Source of the DNA: Streptomyces chrestomyceticus JCM 4735
GTDB taxonomy: Bacteria > Actinomycetota > Actinomycetes > Streptomycetales > Streptomycetaceae
Assembly (NCBI RefSeq): GCF_003865135.1
Contig: NZ_BHZC01000001.1
Location: 5,766,001 to 5,830,000, forward strand
Reading direction: 5' to 3'
DNA: 64,000 nt
Positions within the stretch are counted from its first letter, which is position 1. The number at the start of each line of letters is the position of its first letter. This document shows, in pieces, positions 30,079 through 38,045 of this stretch. Position numbers and translations under genes: made by a program. The notes beneath the pieces were generated by a model. It was not told the DNA's origin, searched no databases, and was given only the letters and a program-made list of their open reading frames with translations.

Positions 30079-33000
30079 AAGCAGCCCGGCCGGGGGACAG
30101 GCACCGGTGCAGGGTCTCGACCCGGACACCCTCCTGGGATACCTCCAGCGCTACTACCTGCACACCGCGCCGGAGGACCTGACCGGCCGCGACCCGGTGG
30201 ACGTCTTCGGCGCCGCGCTCTCCCACTACCGGCTGGCCGAGAACCGGCCGCAGGGCACCGCGAACGTCCGGGTGCACACCCCGACGGTCGAGGAGAACGG
30301 CTGGACCTGCAGCCACTCCGTGGTCGAGGTCGTCACCGACGACATGCCCTTCCTGGTCGACTCGGTCACCAACGAGCTGTCGCGTCAGGGCCGCGGCATC
30401 CATGTGGTGATCCACCCGCAGGTGATCGTCCGGCGTGACGTGACCGGCAAGCTGATCGAGGTCCTCGACAACACGTGCGACGCGCACGGCCGGACCGGCA
30501 AGGACAAGGCGGGCCACGGCAAAGGCCGGGACCTGCCGCACGACGCGCTGATCGAGTCGTGGATCCACGTCGAGATCGACCGGGAGACGGACCGCGCCGA
30601 CCTCAAGCAGATCACCGCCGATCTGCTGAGGGTGCTGTCCGACGTGCGGGAGGCCGTCGAGGACTGGGAGAAGATGCGCGACGCCGCGCTGCGCATCGCC
30701 GACGAGCTGCCCACCGAGCCGACCGCCGACGACCTGCGCGACCAGGAGGTCGACGAGGCCCGCGAGCTGCTGCGCTGGCTGGCCGCCGACCACTTCACCT
30801 TCCTCGGCTTCCGCGAGTACGAGCTGACCTCGGTCCCCGGCGAGTCCGGCGCGGAGGAGGACGTGCTGACCGCCGTGCCCGGCACCGGCCTCGGCATCCT
30901 GCGCTCCGACCCGGCGCACAGCGAGGGCGACGACGGCCACCCCGTCTCCCCGTCGTTCAACCGGCTCCCCAAGGACGCCCGAGCCAAGGCCCGCGAGCAC
31001 CGGCTGCTGATCCTGACCAAGGCCAACAGCCGCTCCACCGTGCACCGCCCCTCGTACCTCGACTACGTGGGCGTCAAGAAGTTCGACGCCCAGGGCAACG
31101 TCGTCGGCGAGCGCCGCTTCCTCGGCCTGTTCTCCTCGGCCGCGTACACCGAGTCCGTACGCCGGGTGCCGGTCATCCGCCGCAAGGTCGCCGAGGTGCT
31201 GGACGCCGCGGGCTTCACCGCGAACAGCCACGACGGCCGCGACCTCCTCCAGATCCTGGAGACCTACCCGCGCGACGAGCTGTTCCAGACGCGCGTGGAC
31301 CAGCTCCAGTCCATCGTCACCAGCGTGCTGTACCTCCAGGAGCGCCGCCGGCTGCGGCTGTACCTGCGCCAGGACGAGTACGGGCGCTACTTCTCGGCGC
31401 TGGTCTACCTGCCGCGCGACCGCTACACCACCAGCGTACGGCTGCGCCTGATCGACATCCTCAAGGAGGAACTGGGCGGCACCAGCGTCGACTTCACCGC
31501 CTGGAACACCGAGTCGATCCTCTCCCGGCTGCACTTCGTCGTCCGGGTCGAGCCCGGCGCCGCGCTGCCGGACCTGACCGACGCCGACGCCGAGCGCATC
31601 GAGGCGCGGCTGGTCGAGGCCGCCCGCTCCTGGGCCGACGGCTTCGCCGAGGCGCTGACCGCCGAGGTCGGCGAGGAGCGCGCCGCCGAGCTGCTGCGCC
31701 GCTACAACCACGCCTTCCCCGAGGGCTACAAGGCCGACAACCCGCCGCGCAGCGCGGTCGCCGACCTCCAGCACCTGGAGAAGCTGACGGCGAAGGGCGG
31801 CAAGGACTTCGAGGTCAGCCTGTACGAGCCGGTCGGCGCGGGCCCCGACGAGCGCCGTTTCAAGATCTACCGCACGGGTGAGCCGGTCTCCCTGTCCAAG
31901 GTCCTGCCGGTGCTGAACCGTCTCGGCGTCGAGGTCGTCGACGAGCGGCCGCACGAGCTGCGCTGCACCGACGGCGCCACCGCCTGGATCTACGACTTCG
32001 GGCTGCGCATCCCCGAGCGGATGAACGGCGACGACGCGCGCGAGCGGTTCCAGGACGCCTTCACGGCGGTGTGGACCGGCCGCGCGGAGAGCGACAACTT
32101 CAACAAGCTGGTGCTGCGGGCCGGCCTGAACTGGCGTCAGGCGATGGTGCTGCGGGCGTACGCCAAGTACCTGCGGCAGGCCGGTTCGACGTTCAGCCAG
32201 ACGTACATGGAGGACACCCTCTCCAACAACGTCCACACCACCCGGCTGCTGGTCAGCCTCTTCGAGGCGCGGATGTCGCCGGAGCGGCAGCGGGCCGGCA
32301 CCGAGCTGACCGACGGGCTGCTGGAGGAGCTGGACGGCGCGCTGGACCAGGTCGCGAGCCTGGACGAGGACCGCATCCTGCGGTCGTTCCTCACCGTCAT
32401 CAAGGCGACGCTGCGCACGAACCACTACCAGAAGAACAGCGACGGGCAGCCGCACGCCTACCTGTCGATGAAGCTCGACCCGCAGGCCATCCCGGACCTG
32501 CCGGCGCCGCGCCCGGCATACGAGATCTGGGTGTACTCGCCGCGCGTCGAGGGCGTCCACCTGCGCTTCGGCAAGGTGGCGCGCGGCGGTCTGCGCTGGT
32601 CGGACCGGCGCGAGGACTTCCGTACGGAGGTGCTCGGCCTGGTCAAGGCGCAGATGGTGAAGAACACCGTCATCGTGCCGGTCGGCGCCAAGGGCGGGTT
32701 CGTCGGCAAGCAGCTTCCGGACCCGTCGGTGGACCGCGACGCGTGGCTGGCGGAGGGCATCGCCTGCTACAAGACGTTCATCTCGGGTCTGCTGGACATC
32801 ACCGACAACCTGGTCGGCGGCGAGGTCGTGCACCCCTCGGACGTCGTACGGCACGACGAGGACGACACGTACCTCGTCGTGGCGGCCGACAAGGGTACCG
32901 CGACGTTCTCCGACATCGCCAACGAGGTCGCCGAGTCGTACGGCTTCTGGCTCGGTGACGCCTTCGCGTCCGGCGGCAGCGCCGGCTACGACCACAAGGG

Positions 33001-34993
33001 CATGGGCATCACCGCCCGCGGCGCCTGGGAGTCGGTCAAGCGGCACTTCCGCGAGCTGGGCGTGGACACCCAGAGCGAGGACTTCACCGTCGTCGGCGTC
33101 GGTGACATGTCCGGTGACGTGTTCGGCAACGGCATGCTGCTCAGCGAGCACATCCGGCTGGTGGCCGCCTTCGACCACCGGCACATCTTCCTCGACCCGA
33201 CGCCGGACGCGGCCACCTCGTACGCCGAGCGCCGCCGGCTGTTCGAGCTGCCGCGCTCCTCGTGGGCGGACTACGACACCAAGCTGCTGTCGCAGGGCGG
33301 CGGCATCCACCCCCGTACCGCCAAGTCGATCCCGGTCAACGCGCAGGTGCGGGCCGCCCTCGGCATCGAGGCGGGCGTCAAGAAGATGACCCCCGCCGAC
33401 CTGATGCGGGCGATCCTCGCCGCGCCGGTGGACCTGCTGTGGAACGGCGGCATCGGTACGTACGTGAAGTCGTCGGCGGAGTCGAACGCGGACGTGGGCG
33501 ACAAGTCCAACGACGCGATCCGCGTCAACGGCGAGGACCTGCGGGTCAAGGTCGTCGGCGAGGGCGGCAACCTGGGTCTGACCCAGCTCGGCCGGATCGA
33601 GTTCGCCCAGAACGGCGGCAAGATCAATACCGATGCGATCGACAACAGTGCCGGTGTGGACACCTCCGACCACGAGGTGAACATCAAGATCCTGCTGAAC
33701 GCGGTCGTCGCCGACGGCGACATGACGGTCAAGCAGCGCAACAAGCTGCTGGCCGCGATGACCGACGAGGTCGGCGCGCTGGTGCTGCGCAACAACTACG
33801 CGCAGAACATCGCGCTGTCCCTGGCCCAGGCGCAGTCCGCGAGCATGCTCCCCGCCCAGCAGCGCTTCATCCGCCGCCTGGAGCGCGACGGCCACCTGGA
33901 CCGGTCGCTGGAGTTCATGCCCAGCGACCGGCAGATCAAGGAACGACTGAACGCCGGCCGCGGCCTGACCCAGCCCGAGACCGCCGTGCTCCTCGCCTAC
34001 ACGAAGATCACGGTCGCCGACGCGCTGATCCAGACCGGGCTGCCGGACGACCCGTACCTCCAGCACCTGCTGCACGCGTACTTCCCCAGCGCGCTGCGGG
34101 AGAAGTTCGCCGAGCAGATCGACGCGCACGCGCTGCGCCGCGAGATCGTCACGACCGTCATGGTCAACGACACGGTCAACACCGGCGGCACCAGCTTCCT
34201 GCACCGCATGCGGGAGGAGACCGGCGCCGCGCTCGAAGAGGTCGTACGGGCGCACACCGCGGCCCGCGCGATCTTCGGGCTGAACCGGGTCTGGGACGAC
34301 GTCGAGGCCCTCGACAATGTCGTCGCCGCCGACGTGCAGACCCGCATCAGGCTGCACTCCCGGCGCCTGGTGGAGCGCGGCACCCGCTGGCTCCTCAACA
34401 ACCGCCCGCAGCCGCTGGAGCTCTCCGAGACCATCGACTTCTTCGCGGACCGGGTCGCCGGGGTCTGGGCCGAACTGCCCAAGCTGCTGTGCGGCAGCGA
34501 CCTGGAATGGCACCAGCGCATCCTGGACGAGCTGACCGAGGCCGGGGTCCCGGCGGAGCTGGCCACCCGGGTGGCCGGATTCTCCTCCGTCTTCCCCGCG
34601 CTGGACATCGTGGCCATCGCGGACCGCACCGGCAAGGAGCCGCTGGACGTCGCCGAGGTCTACTACGACCTGGGTGACCGGCTGCGGATCAACCAGCTCC
34701 TGGACCGCATCCTGGAACTGCCGCGCAACGACCGGTGGCAGTCGATGGCCCGCGCCTCCATCCGCGAGGACCTGTTCGCCGCGCACGCGGCGCTGACCAG
34801 CGACGTGCTGTCGGTGGGCAGCGACTCCGCGACGCCGGAGGAGCGGTTCAAGGCGTGGGAGGAGAAGAACGCCGCGATCCTCGGACGCGCGCGGACCACG
34901 CTGGAGGAGATCCACGGGTCGGAGGGCTTCGACCTGGCGAACCTCTCGGTCGCGATGCGGACGATGCGGACGCTGCTGCGCACGCACCGCTGA
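30017..34993 (+). CDS. gdh: NAD-dependent glutamate dehydrogenase, giant (180-kDa) class
   Basis: 1658 aa from ATG 30017 (MQTKLDEAKTELLARAARV) with AGAGGAC directly upstream; the enlarged class is about 1650 aa in Streptomyces. It deaminates glutamate to 2-oxoglutarate and ammonium with NAD+. The long N-terminal half contains ACT-like regulatory modules (TDDMPFLVDSVTNELSRQGR near 115). The catalytic core begins near 850 (KVARGGLRWSDRREDFRTEV; VPVGAKGGFVGKQLP with the substrate lysine). The NAD-binding fold includes VGVGDMSGDVFGNGML near 1028. The C-terminal ~450 residues are helical. It stands alone, with a terminator hairpin behind it. Confidence 0.96.
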   Translation: MQTKLDEAKTELLARAARVAESSPAGGQAPVQGLDPDTLLGYLQRYYLHTAPEDLTGRDPVDVFGAALSHYRLAENRPQGTANVRVHTPTVEENGWTCSHSVVEVVTDDMPFLVDSVTNELSRQGRGIHVVIHPQVIVRRDVTGKLIEVLDNTCDAHGRTGKDKAGHGKGRDLPHDALIESWIHVEIDRETDRADLKQITADLLRVLSDVREAVEDWEKMRDAALRIADELPTEPTADDLRDQEVDEARELLRWLAADHFTFLGFREYELTSVPGESGAEEDVLTAVPGTGLGILRSDPAHSEGDDGHPVSPSFNRLPKDARAKAREHRLLILTKANSRSTVHRPSYLDYVGVKKFDAQGNVVGERRFLGLFSSAAYTESVRRVPVIRRKVAEVLDAAGFTANSHDGRDLLQILETYPRDELFQTRVDQLQSIVTSVLYLQERRRLRLYLRQDEYGRYFSALVYLPRDRYTTSVRLRLIDILKEELGGTSVDFTAWNTESILSRLHFVVRVEPGAALPDLTDADAERIEARLVEAARSWADGFAEALTAEVGEERAAELLRRYNHAFPEGYKADNPPRSAVADLQHLEKLTAKGGKDFEVSLYEPVGAGPDERRFKIYRTGEPVSLSKVLPVLNRLGVEVVDERPHELRCTDGATAWIYDFGLRIPERMNGDDARERFQDAFTAVWTGRAESDNFNKLVLRAGLNWRQAMVLRAYAKYLRQAGSTFSQTYMEDTLSNNVHTTRLLVSLFEARMSPERQRAGTELTDGLLEELDGALDQVASLDEDRILRSFLTVIKATLRTNHYQKNSDGQPHAYLSMKLDPQAIPDLPAPRPAYEIWVYSPRVEGVHLRFGKVARGGLRWSDRREDFRTEVLGLVKAQMVKNTVIVPVGAKGGFVGKQLPDPSVDRDAWLAEGIACYKTFISGLLDITDNLVGGEVVHPSDVVRHDEDDTYLVVAADKGTATFSDIANEVAESYGFWLGDAFASGGSAGYDHKGMGITARGAWESVKRHFRELGVDTQSEDFTVVGVGDMSGDVFGNGMLLSEHIRLVAAFDHRHIFLDPTPDAATSYAERRRLFELPRSSWADYDTKLLSQGGGIHPRTAKSIPVNAQVRAALGIEAGVKKMTPADLMRAILAAPVDLLWNGGIGTYVKSSAESNADVGDKSNDAIRVNGEDLRVKVVGEGGNLGLTQLGRIEFAQNGGKINTDAIDNSAGVDTSDHEVNIKILLNAVVADGDMTVKQRNKLLAAMTDEVGALVLRNNYAQNIALSLAQAQSASMLPAQQRFIRRLERDGHLDRSLEFMPSDRQIKERLNAGRGLTQPETAVLLAYTKITVADALIQTGLPDDPYLQHLLHAYFPSALREKFAEQIDAHALRREIVTTVMVNDTVNTGGTSFLHRMREETGAALEEVVRAHTAARAIFGLNRVWDDVEALDNVVAADVQTRIRLHSRRLVERGTRWLLNNRPQPLELSETIDFFADRVAGVWAELPKLLCGSDLEWHQRILDELTEAGVPAELATRVAGFSSVFPALDIVAIADRTGKEPLDVAEVYYDLGDRLRINQLLDRILELPRNDRWQSMARASIREDLFAAHAALTSDVLSVGSDSATPEERFKAWEEKNAAILGRARTTLEEIHGSEGFDLANLSVAMRTMRTLLRTHR

Positions 34994-35012
34994 CGCGCAC
35001 CACGGTATGAGA

Positions 35013-35045
35013 GCGGCGCGGTCCGGCACTGCCGGGCCGCGCCGC
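35013..35045. terminator. Terminator between gdh and the convergent TagH gene
   Basis: 15-bp stem GCGGCGCGGTCCGGC / GCCGGGCCGCGCCGC (one T-G wobble) with an ACT loop, 20 nt after the gdh stop. No U-tract, as is common in Streptomyces. The following ~110 nt hold short GGGCGG-rich imperfect repeats but no gene. Confidence 0.65.
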
Positions 35046-35158
35046 CGTCGTTCCGGGCGCTCGGGGCGTTCTGGGCCGGAGCGCTGGGCGGGTGCTCTGG
35101 GCGGGCGCTTGGGCGGGGCCCTGGCTGGGCGCCCGCACCGCTCGCGCTACCCGCCGTG

Positions 35159-35974
35159 CTACCTGGCGCCCCGCTCGTACGCCGTCACGACCTCCTCCGT
35201 GGGGCCGTCCATGACCAGTTCCCCCTTCTCCAGCCACAGGACGCGATCGCAGGTGTCGCGGATCGCCTTGTTGTTGTGGCTGACGAGGAAGACGGTGCCG
35301 GCTTCCTCGCGGAGTTCGCGGATCCGGGCCTCGGAGCGCTTCTGGAAGGCGCGGTCGCCGGTGGCCAGCGCTTCGTCGATCATCAGGACGTCGTGGCTCT
35401 TCGCGGCGGCGATGGAGAAGCGCAGCCGGGCCGCCATGCCGGAGGAGTACGTGCGCATCGGCAGCGAGACGAAGTCGCCCTTCTCGTTGATGCCGGAGAA
35501 GTCGACGATGCCCGGGTAACGGTCGCGGACCTCCGCGCGGGACATCCCCATGGCGAGCCCGCCGAGGACGACGTTGCGCTCGCCGGTCAGGTCGTTCATC
35601 AGGGCCGCGTTCACCCCCAGGAGTGACGGCTGGCCGTGGGTGTAGACGCGGCCGGCGGCGGGCGGCAGGAGCCCGGCGACGGCACGCAGCAGCGTGGACT
35701 TCCCGGAGCCGTTGGAGCCGATCAGCCCGATCGCCTCACCCTTGTGGGCGACGAAGGTGACGCCCTTGACGGCGTGCACCTCACGGACGCCGGCACTCGG
35801 CCGGCGGCGGACGATCCGGTTCAGGGCGGCCGTCGCGCCGCCCTTGCCCGCGCTGCCTCCGTACACCTTGTAGACGATGTGGACGTTGTCGCAGATGACG
35901 GTGGGGGTGCGGTCGTCGGCGGGCTCGGGGGCGTCGAGGGGGGCGGGGGTGCGTTCGATGGTGGTGTCAGCCAC
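35159..35974 (-). CDS. tagH: TagH-type ABC transporter ATPase (surface polysaccharide export)
   Basis: 271 aa, GTG start overlapping the permease stop by 8 nt. Walker A GSNGSGKST, Q-loop region PSLLGVNAALMNDLTGERN, signature TYSSGMAARLRFS, Walker B DVLMIDEALATGD, H-loop LVSHNNKAI. The NAALMNDLTGERN block is typical of TagH/RfbE-like exporters of teichoic acids and O-antigen-like polymers. A short N-terminal extension with a GGSAGKGGATAAL loop is unlike the B. subtilis form. With the adjacent permease it should flip lipid-linked polymer outward. Confidence 0.92.
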   Translation of the reverse strand: MADTTIERTPAPLDAPEPADDRTPTVICDNVHIVYKVYGGSAGKGGATAALNRIVRRRPSAGVREVHAVKGVTFVAHKGEAIGLIGSNGSGKSTLLRAVAGLLPPAAGRVYTHGQPSLLGVNAALMNDLTGERNVVLGGLAMGMSRAEVRDRYPGIVDFSGINEKGDFVSLPMRTYSSGMAARLRFSIAAAKSHDVLMIDEALATGDRAFQKRSEARIRELREEAGTVFLVSHNNKAIRDTCDRVLWLEKGELVMDGPTEEVVTAYERGAR

Positions 35975-36902
35975 GGCCGTACTCCTCCTCGGCCTTCCAG
36001 AAGAAGACGTATCCGGCGGCGCCGGCCAGCAGGGCCCAGCCGAGGGCCAGCGGCCACACGTGCGGCGGCAGGTCCTGGGCGCGCACCGTGTCGATCAGGG
36101 CGTACCGCGTCAGGTCGATGTAGATCAGGGCGGGATTGCAGTTCAGGGCCACCGAGACCAGGTGGGGCGCGCTGCTGGTGAACGTGGAGAGGTTGTAGAA
36201 GACGCCGGACACGTACATCCAGGTGCGCAGCACGAACGGCATGAGCTGCGCGGTGTCCGTGGTCTTCGCGCCGATACGGGCCATGGCCAGGGCGAGGCCG
36301 GTGTTGAAGACCGACTGGAGCAGCAGGGCGGGGATCATCAGCAGCCAGTGCCATGTCACCGGTACGCCGCAGATCAGCACGATGGCCGCCAGCACACCCA
36401 TGGAACAGATGAGCTGCTGGAGCTGGATGAGGGTGTGCGCGACGGGCAGCGCGGCGCGCGGGAAGTGCAGGGCGCGGACCAGGCCGATGCTGCCGGAGAC
36501 GGCGCGGGTGCCGGCCAGGACCGTGGACTGGGTGAAGGTGAAGACGAAGATCCCGGTGCACAGGAACGGGATGAAGTTCGGAATGCCGCGGTTGGTGTGC
36601 AGCAGCATGCCGAAGATCAAGTAGTAGACGCCCGCGTTGAGCAGCGGGGTCATGACCTGCCAGAGCTGGCCCAGCCGGGCCGTGGTGTATGTGGCGGTCA
36701 GCCGGGCGGTGGCGAAGGACGCGATGAAGTGGCGGCGCGCCCACAGGCGGCGGGTGTACTCCCGCAGCGGCGGGCGGGCGCCGCTGACGGTCAATCCGTA
36801 CCGCTCCGCCAGTGCTTGCAGGCCGGGGTCGGGCGGGGCGGCGGCCGGGACCACGGACGGCGCCTCGGCGGGGCGGGCCGGTGGGGCGAGGGTCTGGGGC
36901 AT
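35967..36902 (-). CDS. tagG: TagG-type ABC transporter permease
   Basis: 311 aa, ATG with GGAGG about 11 nt upstream. A Pro/Ala-rich cytoplasmic tail (1-~60) is followed by an amphipathic entry and six membrane helices from about 80 to 295 (YYLIFGMLL, IFVFTFTQSTVLAG, GVLAAIVLICGV, LLLQSVFNTGLALA, WPLALGWALLAGAAGYVFFW). ABC-2 family, exporter of undecaprenyl-linked polymers. Its promoter lies in or next to the 19-bp repeat array separating it from the divergent tetR gene. Confidence 0.92.
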   Translation of the reverse strand: MPQTLAPPARPAEAPSVVPAAAPPDPGLQALAERYGLTVSGARPPLREYTRRLWARRHFIASFATARLTATYTTARLGQLWQVMTPLLNAGVYYLIFGMLLHTNRGIPNFIPFLCTGIFVFTFTQSTVLAGTRAVSGSIGLVRALHFPRAALPVAHTLIQLQQLICSMGVLAAIVLICGVPVTWHWLLMIPALLLQSVFNTGLALAMARIGAKTTDTAQLMPFVLRTWMYVSGVFYNLSTFTSSAPHLVSVALNCNPALIYIDLTRYALIDTVRAQDLPPHVWPLALGWALLAGAAGYVFFWKAEEEYGRG

Positions 36903-36968
36903 ACGGGCGGTCGCCTCCGGGCGGGTGAGGGAGGGACGGAGGAGCGCCGGTTACGTCAGAACGCTCCC

Positions 36969-37174
36969 GTATCGTCGTAACGGTGCCGAGCGTACGACCG
37001 GCTCACGTCGAAACGCAACCGTAGCGTCGCTACGAGACCGTTTCGTCGCGCCCTGACCGTTCCGTCGCGACGCAACCGTCTCGTCGGAACGCAGTTGTTC
37101 CGTCGTGTGCCGCAATCGTCTCGTCGGAACGCAACCGTCCCGTCGCGACGTGCCCGTACCGTCGCGACGCTACG
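36969..37174. repeat. Array of ~10 tandem 19-bp repeats (operator-like)
   Basis: Units begin at 36969 (after which a 14-nt gap), 37002, 37021, 37040, 37059, 37078, 37097 (21 bp), 37118, 37137 and 37156. Consensus GTNYCGTCGCGACGCAACC. The core CGTCGCGACG is a perfect palindrome in the best units; others carry one or two changes (CGTCGGAACG, CGTCGCTACG). The array fills the gap between divergent tagG and tetR and ends beside the tetR -10 and ATG. It is too short in period and too even for CRISPR, and has no spacers. Most likely reading: cooperative operators for the TetR protein encoded next door. Confidence 0.85.
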
Positions 37175-37182
37175 ATCAAGGC
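37171..37182 (+). promoter_or_regulatory. Candidate -10 of tetR, leaderless geometry
   Basis: TACGAT (37171-37176) ends 6 nt before the ATG at 37183 and overlaps the last repeat unit. Transcription would start at the A of ATG. Binding of a repressor to the array would cover this promoter. Confidence 0.45.
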
Positions 37183-37815
37183 ATGGCAAAGGACGGCACG
37201 GACATGACGAGGACACCGGGCGTACCGGGCGGGCGGCGGGCGCCGGCCGGGGCCGCCGTACTGCGCGAGGAGAAGACCGAGGCGATCCGCGCCGCGGTCT
37301 TCGCGGAGCTGGCGGCGGTGGGGTTCGCGCGGATGTCCATCGAGGGCATCGCCCGGCGGGCGGGCGTCGGCAAGACCGCCGTCTACCGGCGGTGGCGCTC
37401 CAAGCTGCACCTCGTGCTGGACGTGGTCTCCGCGGTGGCCGCCGAGGGCCTGCCGACGCCGGACACCGGGACGCTGCGCGGCGACGTACGGATGCTGCTG
37501 GAGGTCGCGGCCCGCGCGCTGCGGCACCCGATGGCCGCGCAGATCATCCCGGACCTGCTGGCCGAGGCCGCGCGCAGCCCCGAGATCGCCGAAGCGCTGC
37601 GCACCGCCCTGCTCGACAGCCAGCAGGGCGTCGCGGCGGCGATGGTGGCCCGCGCGGTCGAACGCGGCGAGCTGCGCCCGAAAGCCGACGCGCGCCTGGC
37701 CCTCGACCTGATGACCGGCCCGCTCTACTGGCGCCTGATGGTCGTACGCGACGAACTCCCGAAGACCTACCTGGACGAACTGGCCCTCGCGGTGGCGTCG
37801 GCCCTGGAGGCGTAG
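37183..37815 (+). CDS. TetR-family transcriptional regulator
   Basis: 210 aa from ATG 37183 (MAKDGTDMTRTPG), chosen because a -10 lies exactly 6 nt upstream; the open frame extends back to 37105 only through the repeat array, and ATG 37204 is a second possibility. The helix-turn-helix spans about 51-72 (MSIEGIARRAGVGKTAVYRR). The C-terminal ligand/dimer domain ends TGPLYWRLMVVRDELPKTYLDELALAV. It is divergent from the tagGH exporter and probably controls it and itself through the repeat array. Ligand unknown. Confidence 0.9.
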   Translation: MAKDGTDMTRTPGVPGGRRAPAGAAVLREEKTEAIRAAVFAELAAVGFARMSIEGIARRAGVGKTAVYRRWRSKLHLVLDVVSAVAAEGLPTPDTGTLRGDVRMLLEVAARALRHPMAAQIIPDLLAEAARSPEIAEALRTALLDSQQGVAAAMVARAVERGELRPKADARLALDLMTGPLYWRLMVVRDELPKTYLDELALAVASALEA

Positions 37816-38045
37816 CGCGGCACCCCGGCCCCGGCCCGATCCGGGTTGCGGCTCGGCTCCCGACCCCGGTTCCCCCTCACGGCCACCGCGAGGACCCCCA
37901 CACCCACGACCCCGGACTAATCGGGCGAGCGGCGCGCGCCGCGCGGCCGAATACTGGGGAGGTGCAGTGCGCGAGGTGGCTCATTCCGGTGTGAGCCGGA
38001 TGGTGACGAGTGGGGCGTGGCCGGGCGCCGTGGAGGGCGTGACCT

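Noticed and set aside
29984..35029. Long antisense reading frame (1681 codons) opposite gdh
   Set aside because: High-GC codon bias on the sense strand removes stops from one antisense frame. The translation has no family features, while the sense strand encodes a fully conserved enzyme.
35046..35158. Short GGGCGG-rich repeats after gdh
   Set aside because: Irregular spacing and simple composition; nothing beyond ordinary GC-rich intergenic sequence.
36969..37174. CRISPR array
   Set aside because: Units are 19 bp, contiguous, without spacers and palindromic at the core; no cas gene in the window.
37105..37182. Upstream GTG start for tetR
   Set aside because: It would encode the repeat array as protein; a -10 element 6 nt before ATG 37183 supports the shorter form.
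36956..37216. Minus-strand 86-codon frame with repeated RRDGTV-like peptides
   Set aside because: A translation artefact of the 19-bp repeats; the period is not a multiple of three, and there is no ribosome site.
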